From Thermothelomyces thermophilus ATCC 42464 (taxonomy: Eukaryota > Ascomycota > Sordariomycetes > Sordariales > Chaetomiaceae), in the NCBI RefSeq assembly GCF_000226095.1, contig NC_016475.1, positions 1,240,001 through 1,304,000 on the forward strand: DNA of 64,000 bases. Direction: 5' to 3'. The translations under genes were made by a program, and so were the position numbers. The notes beneath the pieces are model-generated. The model ran no database searches. It saw only the letters and a program-made list of their open reading frames with translations, and was not told where the DNA came from. Shown here piece by piece: positions 46,321 through 57,581 of this stretch; position 1 is the stretch's first letter; each line of letters begins with the position of its first letter.

Positions 46321-48330
46321 ATGTTCTCCAGGCACGACAACAGGCTCGTCTACTCGTACGACGCCGAGAAGCTCTGGATCGAGCCGTGGGGCCCCGATTC
46401 GCTGCGCATCCGCGCGACCCAGCTCAGCGCGATGCCGCCCGAGGACTGGGCCCTCCTGCCGCCTCCCGAACCAGCCACCAGCCCGGAGATCACCATCTCC
46501 CCGGACTCGGCTACGCTCACCAACGGCAAGATCAGGGCCACCGTCAGCGCGCGGGGCAAGCTCACCGTGTCTGACGCCCGCACGGGCACCGTCCTGCTCG
46601 AGGAGTATTCGCGCAACCGGCTGGACGTGCGGGACCCCAAGTGCAGCGCGCTCAACGTGGCCGCGCGCGAGTTCAAGGCGGTGCCGCGGGGCGGGGACGC
46701 GCACCACATCACGGCGCGGTTCGAGAGCCTGGACCGGCAAGAGCGCCTCTTCGGCATGGGCCAGTACCAGCAACCGCTCTTCAACCTCAAGGGCGCCGAC
46801 CTCGAGCTGGCCCACCGCAACTCGCAGGCCAGCGTGCCCTTCCTGCTCTCGTCGCGCGGCTACGGCCTGCTGTGGAACAACCCGGCCGTCGGCCGCGCCG
46901 TCCTCGGCACCAACCTCATGACCTTCGAGGCCTACTCGGCCCGCGCCCTCGACTACTGGGTCGTGGCCGGCGACCGCCCGGCCGACATCGTCCGCGCCTA
47001 CGCCGCCGCCACCGGCAGGGTGCCCATGATGCCCGAGTTCGGCCTCGGCTTCTGGCAGTGCAAGCTGCGCTACCAGACCCAGGAGGAGCTGCTCGGGGTC
47101 GCGCGCGAGTACCGCCGGCGCGGGCTGCCGCTCGACGTCATCGTCGTCGACTTCTTCCACTGGCCCCTGCAGGGCGAGTGGAAGTTCGACCCGGCCTACT
47201 GGCCCGACCCGGACGCCATGGTGCGGGAGCTCAAGGAGTTGGGCGTGGAGCTGATGGTGTCGGTCTGGCCGACGGTCGACAAGCGGTCCGAGAACTGGGA
47301 CGAGATGGTCGAGCGCGGCCTGCTGGTCCGCGTCGACCGGGGCATGCGCACCACGATGGACTTCCAGGGCGACACGGTCCACTTCGACGCGACCAACCCG
47401 GCGGCGCGCGAGTTCGTGTGGGCCAAGGTGCGCCAGAACTACTACGCCAAGGGGATCCGGCTCTTCTGGCTCGACGAGGCCGAGCCCGAGTACTCGGCCT
47501 ACGACTTCGACAACTACCGCTACCACAGCGGCTCCGTCCTGAGCACCGGCAACATCTACCCGGCCGAGTACGCGCGCGCCTTCTACGAGGGCCTCGCGCG
47601 CGAGGGCCACGCCGACGACGCCGTCAGCCTCGTCCGCTGCGCCTGGGCCGGCAGCCAGCGGTACGGCGCGCTGGTCTGGAGCGGCGACGTCGCCTCGTCC
47701 TGGTCCAGCTTCCGCAGCCAGCTGGCCGCGGGCCTGCACATGGCCGTCGCCGGCCTGCCCTGGTGGACCACCGACATCGGCGGCTTCCACGGCGGCGACC
47801 CGCGCGAGCCGGCCTTCCGCGAGCTCTTCGTCCGCTGGTTCCAGTGGGGCGCCTTCTGCCCCGTCTTCCGCCTGCACGGCGACCGCGAGCCCCGCCAGCC
47901 CCAGCACGGCACCACCGGCGGCGCCGCCTGCCTCAGCGGCGGCCCGAACGAGGTCTGGTCCTACGGGCCCGAGGTGTACGAGATCTGCAAGAAGTACATG
48001 GCCCTCCGCGAGCACATGCGCCCTTACGTCCGCCGGCTGATGCGGCAGGCCCACGAGGACGGCACGCCGGTCATGCGCCCCCTCTTCCTCGAGTTCCCGG
48101 ACGATCCCCGCTGTTGGAACACGGGCGAGGAGTACATGTTCGGGGACAAGTACCTGGTTTGCCCGGTCATGCAGCCGGGCGTCGCTAAGCTCGCCGTGTA
48201 CCTGCCTGCCGGCGCCAAGTGGTCGGCGCTCGAAGGCGGCGGCGGCGGCGAGGAGATTGAGGGCGGCCAGGTAATTGAGGCAGACTGCCCCATCGACTAC
48301 ATGCCGGTGTTTGTGAGAGTAGCTGCGTAA
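46321..48330 (+). CDS. GH31 glycoside hydrolase, alpha-xylosidase/alpha-glucosidase type, intracellular
   Basis: A single exon of 669 residues with no signal peptide, so probably cytosolic. An N-terminal beta-sandwich (FGMGQYQQPLFNLKG at about 144-158) precedes a (beta/alpha)8 barrel beginning near GFWQCKLRYQ (243-252). The catalytic nucleophile is D385 in WLDEAEPE and the acid/base is D456 in WSGDV; WWTTDIGGF (481-489) and the RLHGDREP loop complete the active site. A C-terminal beta-domain ends MPVFVRVAA. WLDEAEPE is the GH31 subgroup pattern associated with alpha-xylosidases, which release xylose from xyloglucan fragments; alpha-glucosidase activity remains possible. The gene is intronless and extremely GC-rich at third positions, so large frames open on both other strands; these are shadows. 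Bacterial-like compactness hints at possible transfer, unproven. Confidence 0.92.
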   Translation: MFSRHDNRLVYSYDAEKLWIEPWGPDSLRIRATQLSAMPPEDWALLPPPEPATSPEITISPDSATLTNGKIRATVSARGKLTVSDARTGTVLLEEYSRNRLDVRDPKCSALNVAAREFKAVPRGGDAHHITARFESLDRQERLFGMGQYQQPLFNLKGADLELAHRNSQASVPFLLSSRGYGLLWNNPAVGRAVLGTNLMTFEAYSARALDYWVVAGDRPADIVRAYAAATGRVPMMPEFGLGFWQCKLRYQTQEELLGVAREYRRRGLPLDVIVVDFFHWPLQGEWKFDPAYWPDPDAMVRELKELGVELMVSVWPTVDKRSENWDEMVERGLLVRVDRGMRTTMDFQGDTVHFDATNPAAREFVWAKVRQNYYAKGIRLFWLDEAEPEYSAYDFDNYRYHSGSVLSTGNIYPAEYARAFYEGLAREGHADDAVSLVRCAWAGSQRYGALVWSGDVASSWSSFRSQLAAGLHMAVAGLPWWTTDIGGFHGGDPREPAFRELFVRWFQWGAFCPVFRLHGDREPRQPQHGTTGGAACLSGGPNEVWSYGPEVYEICKKYMALREHMRPYVRRLMRQAHEDGTPVMRPLFLEFPDDPRCWNTGEEYMFGDKYLVCPVMQPGVAKLAVYLPAGAKWSALEGGGGGEEIEGGQVIEADCPIDYMPVFVRVAA

Positions 48331-48678
48331 ATTATAATTATTTAATTATGCTAACAATACGCATGCCTTTTGGGCAAGCTTATACCCTAATTACCATCCT
48401 GGCCGTGGTTCCCTAACGGGAGCCGGTTCTCCGTTTTGGTTCCGATAGAAATGGATATATTAACACCCTGTAATAGGTAGATGCTTAGGTAGACAGGTTG
48501 GGCGGTTTGACCACAAATTGCCATGGTCGCTGGTTTTCATCTCCACCTGATTACCTACAGATGCATTATCCGTGGAGTAGTATCACAGTCTCGACATTGA
48601 GCTGGCGGTGCTCTTTGAAGGTTCGTCGATCAAGCTCCCATCGAATTCGAGCACGCCTGGCGCTGAAGTGCTGAAAGC
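48331..48678. other. Intergenic, convergent 3' flanks
   Basis: Between the ends of the GH31 gene (+) and the small minus-strand gene. Nothing recognisable apart from AT-rich 3' flank sequence. Confidence 0.5.
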
Positions 48679-48916
48679 CTAAAACTTCTTCCCCGTCATC
48701 GCGTCTTTCTTCTTGCTCAGGGCAGCCTCATCCTCCTGCTGTAGTTCCTTGTCGATAATGGCGCCTTTACTTGGTGCATTGCCGTGCATTGTCGCCTGTC
48801 TGCCTGGTCAGTGACTTGCCCGGATGAGGAAATGGTCGACAGCATACGTCTGTCCGGTGGATAATTAGACGTACGGCGAAAGTCGGATCCTTCTTCAAGT
48901 TTTCGGCTTGTTTTCT
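48679..48916 (-). pseudogene. 3' exons of a small conserved fungal gene, 5' end not found (possible Copia B disruption)
   Basis: Two minus-strand exons, 48875-48916 and 48679-48795, join across a 79-bp intron (donor GTACGT, branch CTGAC, acceptor GACAG) in phase 0. They encode about 52 residues: RKQAENLKKDPTFA, then ATMHGNAPSKGAIIDKELQ, QEDEAALSKKK, ending TGKKF and TAG. The MHGNAPSKGA-IDKELQ-EDE pattern is one I associate with short, hydrophilic conserved fungal proteins. The upstream exon is preceded by an acceptor-like ATCTAG with branch GCTGAC, so at least one 5' exon is missing. Only 155 bp remain before the Copia B LTR at 49072, and no convincing start exon is seen there. The insertion may have separated the 5' end. 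Type set to pseudogene with that caveat. Confidence 0.5.
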
Positions 48917-49071
48917 CTAGATCTGTATGTCGCATAAACCTCGTGTCAGCATGACAGGTTCCATTCTTGATGTGCGAATCTCAAAGAGGTTAAAAATACT
49001 GACTTCTTCTATATAGAGCCGGTTAAGCTCGCCAGCTTAGCTCTCTGGTTCATCTCTAGTTAGTACACACC

Positions 49072-49281
49072 TGTCGGAAGCTATGGAGCTTCTAAGCGTA
49101 TTAGCCACGTGTTTACCACAGCTGTATAAGGCTATTCAACGCATTAGCCGGTCCCTTTGTCTATAAATACCACTCGTTTTCATCTCCTTTGTAGATAGCT
49201 TCAACAAGGCACTATCTCCTTCGTATAGCCACCTACTACAGACTGCTTTCAACGCTCCCGGAGCTTTCACTACGTTCGGCA
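49072..49281 (+). repeat. 5' LTR of Copia B
   Basis: 210 bp, TGTCGGAAGC...TTCGGCA, inverted relative to the Copia A LTRs. It is followed by GTTATAAGCCTGGCGCC. The least mutated LTR copy by eye. Confidence 0.92.
49162..49169 (+). promoter_or_regulatory. TATA box in Copia LTR
   Basis: TATAAATA in the middle of the 210-bp LTR, conserved in all three LTR copies in the window. It suits the start site for the genomic transcript, reading away from the gene island. Confidence 0.5.
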
Positions 49282-50439
49282 GTTATAAGCCTGGCGCCTT
49301 GACTGCTCCTCTGTTGATGTATCTTTAATATTAGTAGAAGCTTCTTCTATTACGAACTCTCTTACCCTGCTTTAATATGCTTTCGACGATGTATCTATCT
49401 ATTATGTCTGAGATCCTAGTTAAGACTTTTATATACCTTATAGGGCCTAGTTCCTGGAACTTGTAGTATATTAAACTATAGTTATAGGCTAAATTTGCTG
49501 GTATATAGGGATTTGTTGACCTTAATGGCGACTATAAGCTAGATCTAGAAGTTCTATAGTACTTAACCTATAAGTAAGCTAGAGATAACCTTATCCTAGC
49601 TTCCTAAGAGTAGCTCTAAGAAGGATTATCGCCCTTAATATCTATAGATTTAATACTTTCTAATATAGCCGTTATAGCCGAATTTGTACGACTATAAGAT
49701 TCCTTTTATAAAGACATCGTATATACTATAGACGTTAGTAAGCAGATAGGATAACTATAACGCTAGCTAGTATATATTATAGATCCTAAGCTTTATAAAG
49801 CTATAAAAGTGTATAAGAAGAAGGACATTAACCTTATTAGGGGGATTATCTAGGTACTTCGCTCTATACTTACGTTATCCGTCGTAACGCTTTATACGAT
49901 GGTTATAATATAATATATAACTAGTCTTGATATAGCTAAGTGTTTAGGAGTTAATCTATAGTACTAGATTTATAACTTTAATATTACCTTCTAGTGAGCT
50001 ATCTAATACAACATCTTAGAGGTATAGGGTATACGAGGACTTTATGCCTTTCTTGACGCTATTACTATATATATCCTACTAACCTAGGTAGCAAATAAGA
50101 GGATAGAAATCGAGCTTACTAATAGTATAGGATAGCTACTTCCAGAGCTTAGTACCCTTATTATAATAGCTAAGATCCTAATTAATAACGACGCGTAACC
50201 TAGAGTCTCTCGGAAGTATAGAATCTTCTTAATAACTTATACACTAACACTTCTAGTAGCTTAGAAGAGCGGTAAGGAAAGAGGCGGAGACTTATATAAA
50301 GACTCTTATAATAGTTAGTAACGTAATACAAGATATCTCTACAAGCGTCTAAGATATCTATAGGATCTAATAGACTATTACGCGCTTAAGCAAGCTATCT
50401 ATAGTAACAAGTAACGCTTGTACCTTTTTAATAAGGAGT

Positions 50440-50886
50440 TGTCACGGATAAGCACATAGGCGGCCTGGCAGGCTGCAGCCAGGACACGGGACATTCCGAC
50501 AGCCAATCACTCGATAGACTAATCAGAAGATTATCACCGCCAAGACTAAGGTCTTCACTAGTGATAATAACATGTCACCGTCGACAACGTAAAATCACGA
50601 AGTAAAAGGAGAAGTAGTACTAATGATAACTATTGAAGAAGGATAAACAATTATATATATATAGCTAGCTAGTTACTCGTTATAGTAGACTCTAGGAGTT
50701 CGCTAGTAGTAACAATTACAATTACAGTACTTATACTAAGCATTGCTAATTACTATAAGAGACAACTCTAGTATTGTTATAAACCCTTTAGCTTTACCAA
50801 ATCCCTTAGACAACCTGCCTACTCGTCACGCTTAACCTACCTCTGTCTAGACCCTTTTAGAAGAAGTCTAAGTTAGGTTTGTTACA
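50440..50886 (+). repeat. 5' LTR of Gypsy-2
   Basis: 447 bp, TGTCACGG...GTTTGTTACA, the pair of 57582-58028. Confidence 0.9.
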
Positions 50887-50934
50887 CGTTATTACCACTC
50901 CCTTTGTTCTATCATAGTTTAGAACGGAGGTAAC

Positions 50935-53900
50935 TTTGACCTCGATATCGACATGGCTACTAACGTCACGGCCGAACAGCTGCTTACTTAGCTTGGTCAA
51001 CTCTAGCAGCGGATCTAGGAGTTAGACTAGAGAGACAAGGCTGCTTAAGCTCGAATTAAGGAACTTAAGAACCGCGAAAAGTACTTGTAGAAGTTGGTTA
51101 ACGAGGCCTACGCCAAAATCGAGGCACTCGAGGGCGCTAAAGCGAAGCGTATTAAGATCGAACTACCTGGTAAATATAGAGGAACTAAGGAGGATCTTGT
51201 AGGATTCCTGACAAACCTCTGATCTTACTTCTAGCTTAATAATGACAAGTTTCCGGACGATAAAGCTAAAGTCCTCTATATAGCTACAAGACTAGAGGGC
51301 AAGGTACTTAGATAGTTCGAGCCTATATAGAATAACTATCTTACTAAGGAAGATAAAGATGACTAAGATATGTTTATATAGGCAGTCTTTTAATCTTATG
51401 ACCATTTCGAAGAAGAGCTTCGGAAAGTTTTTAGCGACAAAGACAAGAAGATTTATATATAAGAAAGACTTACTAATCTCCGATAGACTAAGTTAGTAGC
51501 CTCCTATACTATATAATTTAGATAGGATATACTTAAGTCTTAGCTTAATAACAAGGTGTTAATGTAATTGTTCTATAATAGCTTAAAGGAAAAGGTTAAG
51601 GACAAGCTATATAAGTATAATTAGCCTAAGACTCTAGATAAATATATTATATAGGCTATTAGGATCGACAACCGACTCTATACACAAGAGTAGTAGAAAC
51701 GAGGTCAAATAAATAGAACTATAGTTAAGGCTAATGACAAGAAAAAGCGAGTATACGTTAGTACCTCGTACGGGACGTACCCTAGAGCTATAGATATAGA
51801 CGTAGTGTAGAAGCAGGACTAGAAGAAGACGACCAAAGATAAGTCTAATGTTACCTACTATAACTATAGAAAGAAAAGGCACTATAAGCGAGAATGCCAG
51901 AGCCCGAAAAAAGAATAGAAACCAGCCTTTAGAAAGGAAATTATAGCTATCGACGAAACTACTAAGGACGTTATCGAAGTAGTAGCTACGAGCTACGAAG
52001 ACAAAGATAGTAATATAGATAGTCTCGGATACGACGGCAACAGTAAAGACAAATAAGCACCGTACTCCGAACTGGTTACTATAGACCTAGAGATAGGTCT
52101 CGCCGAATAGGACACGGTAGGAGAGTATATACCGCCAATTTCGATTCTCCTAGCCTTGAGGCAGTAGGGTTTTATAGTCACGTAGAGGTAGGATAGATTA
52201 TAGACAACCGACACTTAAGGAATCGAAAGACCTGGACCTAATGCTCTATTCCTCTAGGAACGAATCGAATAGTACCGTAACGAAGTTTTCCGACTTAACA
52301 CAGAACTACGTAAATAGGATAGGCACTTAACTTGACTTGCCTAGTAGAGTGATAAGATAAAGGGCGAAATGAGGGAACTCTAACGTATTATAGAAGCTAT
52401 TAAAGGAGAATAGCCTGTGATATATAATAGGCCTGATAGCTACGCCGAGTACCTTGACGATTAGTAACTTAGTAACAACGTGCGGAACCTAGAATACTAG
52501 TTTATACGAGCGAACCGTAGGAAAGACGAGCGTATGTAGGAAAGCTACTAGAAGAAACACTCTTATCTTAGCATTAGAGTACCTATAGCCTATATATAGT
52601 GGGAAGGATTTAGGAAAGAATTCTAATACCTCCTAGGCGATACTATGCGACTATACCCTCGATACAAGGCATATACGCAAGTGCCCTAGTTCTAGTGTAT
52701 AGTATATAAATGCTAATATCACTTCCGCGACAAATTCGAAAATAATCACTGGCCGACCCGATAGGAAAACGGGGACAGAGGCTTATACCCTATAGAATGG
52801 GTCTATAATATAGAAAACAGAGCAGCCGAATTGCTCTGGAAAATCGAAGCCTACGATCTAGAAAGCATTACGGTAGTTCCAAAACAAGCCTAGCCTAGGC
52901 ACTACGGAACCGGACAAGATATATAGGACTTGTGCTAGAGCAACGATTGCCTTTATTATACAGACGAAAAGAAATTGCAAATTCGGGAGCTTTGGATAAA
53001 GCTATAGCACGTACGATGGAAAGCAGAACGGACCTAATGGTAGGAAGCCGCAAGCATCTAATGGCTTATAGAAATGAGCACGATCGATAAAGCCGCTATT
53101 AGCTAAATAACCGGAGAGGTTAGCACTGACCTAGGAAACGGGTCAGGGCCCTTCAAGGGGCCCGGAAACCATTAACGCCTATATAGCGGCAAGTGGTAGT
53201 GTAGTATAGGAGGGACTAACGTAAGAGACCACTATACCAAGACCTCCCGGCAGAAACATAGGAAATCGCTATAATCTTTAGACGACGGCGGTAAGACAAG
53301 CGATTATAGATAATAGCATAATAGAAATAGCACGAAATGCTCGTACTAGTAGATAGTAAAATAGAGATAAACCTAATTTTGCTAACACTTATAAATTAGC
53401 TATAGATACCCTAGAGAATGAAGCAGAAGCATAGCATAGTCAAAGGGCCATTTCCGACATAATAGGTACGTAGAGAGACCGAACTAATCGACATTACTAT
53501 GGCAGGGAAGACTATAGTAGTCATATTTAGTATTATAGATATAGGTAACAACAAAGACATAATATTAAGGTTACTATAGTATAAAGATTATAACCTAGAC
53601 ATTAGCTAGAAGAATAGTAGCTACCTATGACCCTAAACGGAGTTGTATTCGACTAGCGAGATAGGGAGTACGTAAAGATCACAAGCAGACGATGCTCAAG
53701 GGAAGGCATATCCTACGGATCCACTATAAGAGACAGACAGTAGCAGGCAGACTACTACAGACTCTAGAAGAGGCGGCATAACGACATCGATATCGCGATA
53801 GGAGGAACGAGCTAAACTGCTAATAGCTGTTCTCTCCGTTAACGAATGCGGAGTATTGTAATTAAAGTAGTAGGTTAAGATAGGAGAAATTGCTAGTATT

Positions 53901-56860
53901 GCTATAGATAGAACCAAGTTTGTATACTATTAGAAAACCGAGAAACGGGATAAGACTAGAGAAGTACCGAAGGAATACAAAGGACACCCGGCATTCGAAC
54001 CGAAGTATCTAGAAGGACTACTAGAACACGGCCCATAGGATCACAAGATCAAGCTTAAGGAAGGAGCACGACTAAAGTTCTTTAAGATTTACTATACAAG
54101 CCAGACATAGAACGAAGAACTTAAGCGATATTTAGAGGAGAACCTTCGAAGAGGATATATCTGCCTGTCGATATCGCTAGCAGGCTACCTAATCTTGTTT
54201 GTGCCTAAGAAAGACAGAAAGCTACGGTTATACGTCGACTATCGGTAACTTAACAAATAGACTATGAAAAATCGATACCTGTTACCGCTAATCTCACGGC
54301 TCTAAGATTAGTTAGCAGGAGCCTAATATTTTACGTATCTTGATTTGCTATCGGCCTATGACTATATATAGATCAAAGAAGGCGATAAGTGGAAAACGGC
54401 CTTTAGGACACCCTATAGCTACTACAAGTACCTTGTCATGCTATTCGGACTTATAAACGCGCTAGCAACGTTTTAAGCCCTAATTGATCAAGCTATCTGA
54501 CCCTTTCTTAATAAATTTATAGTATATTATCTCGATAATATACTTATCTTCTCTAAGACAATAGACAAACACCGGAAGCACGTAAAAGTAGTATTAGACG
54601 CGCTATATACGTATAAACTATTAGTTAACAAGGAAAAGAGCGAATTCCACGTTAGGAAAACGGTGTTTCTAGGATATAAAATATCCCTAGGATAAATCCG
54701 AATGGAACCTTCAAAGGTTAAAGCTATCAAGAATTGGCCATAACTAACGTCAGTTACGGAAGTACGAAGTTTCATCGGATTTGCGAACTTCTACCAGATG
54801 TTCATTAGGAACTTTAGAGCAATTATACGACCTTTATACAAACTCACCAGGAAGAACGCTAAATTCCAATAGGAAGAGTAACACGAGCAAGCATTTACAT
54901 AGATCTGTAACGCCATTACTAAAGATCTAGTACTAGTACTACCAGACCCTAAGAAGCCATTCGAGGTGGAAACGGACGCTTCAGACTACGCCATCGGAGG
55001 ACAATTAGGATAACGAGACGAACAAGGGAAGCTACATTCTATAGCCTTCTTTTTAAAGAAGCTCGACAGACTACATCTTAATTATCTAATCTACAATAAG
55101 GAACTACTTATAATTATTAAAGCTTTTAAGGAATGGCGACTATACCTCAGTGGTACGATTAAACTAGTATAAGTATATATAGATTATAAGAACCTATGAT
55201 ACTTCACGATAACGAAGGAACTTAATAGACGACAAATACAATAGGCAGAATTCCTCGTAGAATTCAACTTCGAGATCCGCTACAACAAGGGCAAAGAAAA
55301 CGTATAAGCAGATATTTTAAGTTAACGAACGGATTATACGAAAGGACGAACGGGAACAACACTACCGTTGTTCAAGGAACAAACAGACAGAACGCTATAT
55401 TACGAAACGTAGATACCTGTAGAAGATGATCTACTTGACTCGTTCCTAGAATGCTACGCAATCTTTTAAGAAGAAAGAATCAACGAGGCATAGTATTAAG
55501 TAGCACCCGGACTAGTAGTACCTGACGGAGTAGAAGAGAAAGATAAGAAACTCTAGTACCGAGGCAAAGCGTATATCCACGACAAAGACCAACAGCTACG
55601 AATGATTTGAGAACTCTACGAGTCAAAACTCGGAGGATACAAGGGAGTTACGAAGACTGTCATATAAGTTAAGAGATACTACGACTTTCTATAGTTAATG
55701 GCACGAGTTAAGGAAGTTATATAGACCTACGATATCTATAATTGAAGCAAAACGGTACGATATAAGCTATATAGGCTACTTTAGCTACTATTAATAGCTG
55801 ACAAACTATAGAGTTTAGTTATAATGGACTTTATTATGAAGCTATTAGAATCTAAGGATATAGCTATAGGAGTAATCTACGATAGTATTCTTACTATAAT
55901 GGATTGCCTAACTAAATAGGCATATTTCTTTCCCTATAAGGAGTCCTAGATAGCTAAATAGCTAGCAGACGTAATCTATTGGCAAGTTATATTAGTATAT
56001 GCTTGGCCGTAAGAATAGATTACCGACAGAGACACCAAGTTCGTATCAAAGTTCTAGTAAGTGTTAATACGACAATTAGGCGTCAATAGCAAGCTGTTAA
56101 CGGCATATTACCCGCAGACTAACGGACAAACGGAACGACTAAACCAAGTTATTAAGCAGTACCTCCGCTCTTACGTTAACTACTAGCAAGACGACTAGGT
56201 CATGCTATTACCAATAGTATAACTTGCCTATAATACGACGCCGATAGAAACGACTAAAGTCATACCATTCTTCGCAAACTATAGATATAAAGCAGACCTT
56301 AGGCAAGGACTAGAGGTTATAGTACCGAGAGTAGTAGTTAAAGCGGAACAAATGTACGCACTATATAAAAAGCTTAAAAAGGAACTCGAGTTTATCAAGA
56401 CCAGAATAAAGAACTACTATAACAAATATAGGCTCGAGGGACCTCGCCTAGAGAGGGGAGACAAAGTCTACCTAATTGCACGAAACTTACGAACCAAGTA
56501 ACTAAGCACGAAGCTAGACTTTAAAAAGGTCAGACCCTTCGTTATCAAAGAACGAATTTCGACATCTAACTACCGACTATCGTTACCGTCATCTATGCGA
56601 CTATAGACGGATGTTTTTTATATTTTACTTCTCGAACTAGTACCGAAAAACGCTAAGGTTATTATATACATCGAAGTAGAAGACGAGGAAAAAGAATAGG
56701 ATGTCAAAGAAATTCTAGATTTATGTATTATTAACGGAGAACTATAGTATCTAGTTAAATGGCTTGATTTTAGACTAGAGGATAACTTATAGGAACTAGT
56801 TAAGAATTTGAACTACCCTAAGAAATTGGAACAGTTCTACTAGCAGAACCCGGATCGACT
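50935..56860 (+). pseudogene. Gypsy-2 gag-pol remnant with chromodomain
   Basis: Collinear with Gypsy-1. Gag with KYRGTKEDL is near 51170-51200. The zinc knuckle near 51850-51900 retains only its last Cys (Y-x2-Y-x4-H-x4-C). The protease lies near 53345, and the RT palm reads YLDN at 54528-54539. Integrase is about 55600-56250 and the chromodomain about 56700-56850 (YLVKWLDF-like, RLEDNL). Nonsense codons are TAG/TAA; a few tracts, such as the GPY/F region at 56280-56480, remain open. Confidence 0.85.
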
Positions 56861-57454
56861 AAAAGAAAACCCGGGATAGAACCAAAGATAGCGCCCTAGT
56901 CGATAGTATCGACGGTATTATTAATCTATAATGAGGGTATAGCAGGCGTCTCTTGCCGCTTAACCTCCTCTAACTCGTCTAAGGTCGACAGACTACGTGC
57001 CACCATATTGGTACCTTTCTCTACCAAAAACTCCTTCTGCTAACGAAGATACCGGAGCTATATAAGCTTTTTAAATAACTCATGCTAGGCTTCTTCTAGA
57101 CGGTATTAGGATTTATCTAGCTCAAGTTTAGTATAACGTTTAGCATCCTTAATATAATGCTACTCCTAAAGAATATAATCCACTAGAACAAATATTAGGA
57201 ATCATAGTAAAAAAAAAAAAAAAAAAAAAAGGGGAGACAAGCTTACAAGAAGAAAGCGGGATGCTAGAGCCATCGTAAGAACAACCTCGATAAATACAGG
57301 CCTTGTAACGCTTTATACGTACAATCATTTTACAGACGAGGCCTTGCGACACGCACCAAGAGCAAGGCATAACAACAAAACCGTTCTTAGCGATGTTCTA
57401 AGCAAGGGAAGCACGGTAACGTGTAGAATGCGACTTCCGTTTCTCTATCGGCAT
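56818..57454 (-). pseudogene. Antisense Zn2Cys6-like/coiled-coil gene in Gypsy-2 with intact intron
   Basis: Minus strand, opposite to gag-pol, starting at ATG 57454. Exon 1 (57247-57454) encodes MPIEKRKSHSTRYRASLA, one TAG, then MPCSWC-x6-C, x8, Y, x2, C, x6, Y. With Tyr read as mutated Cys this is exactly CX2CX6CX8CX2CX6C, the Zn2Cys6 spacing. The intron (57183-57246, 64 bp) has donor GTAAGC, branch CCTAAT and acceptor TTCTAG; the splice is in phase and rebuilds a Leu codon. Exon 2 encodes a coiled coil (IKDAKR, LELDKS, RLEEA, KKLI, KEFLVEKGTN, LSTLDELEEV). The 3' end overlaps pol tail to tail. The Zn2Cys6-type call rests on spacing; the function is unknown. Confidence 0.62.
57209..57230. 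repeat. Homopolymer A(22) inside Gypsy-2
   Basis: Poly-T on the antisense strand, between donor and branch site of the antisense intron. Much shorter in Gypsy-1 (about 10) and Gypsy-4. Confidence 0.85.
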
Positions 57455-57581
57455 TTTGTCAGCATGGCGACTACGACGTAGAAATAGGAAGAATGTAATA
57501 CTTATAAGCGAAGGGTTGTTAGCGCTATTTGAAACGGCCTAAGAGGGCTTTCAGGTCGAAAGCCTTGAAGGAGGGGCATCG

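Noticed and set aside
46270-48054. A 594-codon frame on the minus strand (and a 515-codon frame in another plus frame, 46641-48188) over the GH31 gene
   Set aside because: Low-complexity Ala/Gly/Arg/Val/Leu text caused by the extreme GC3 bias of the true gene; no motif, while the plus-strand frame has all GH31 catalytic residues.
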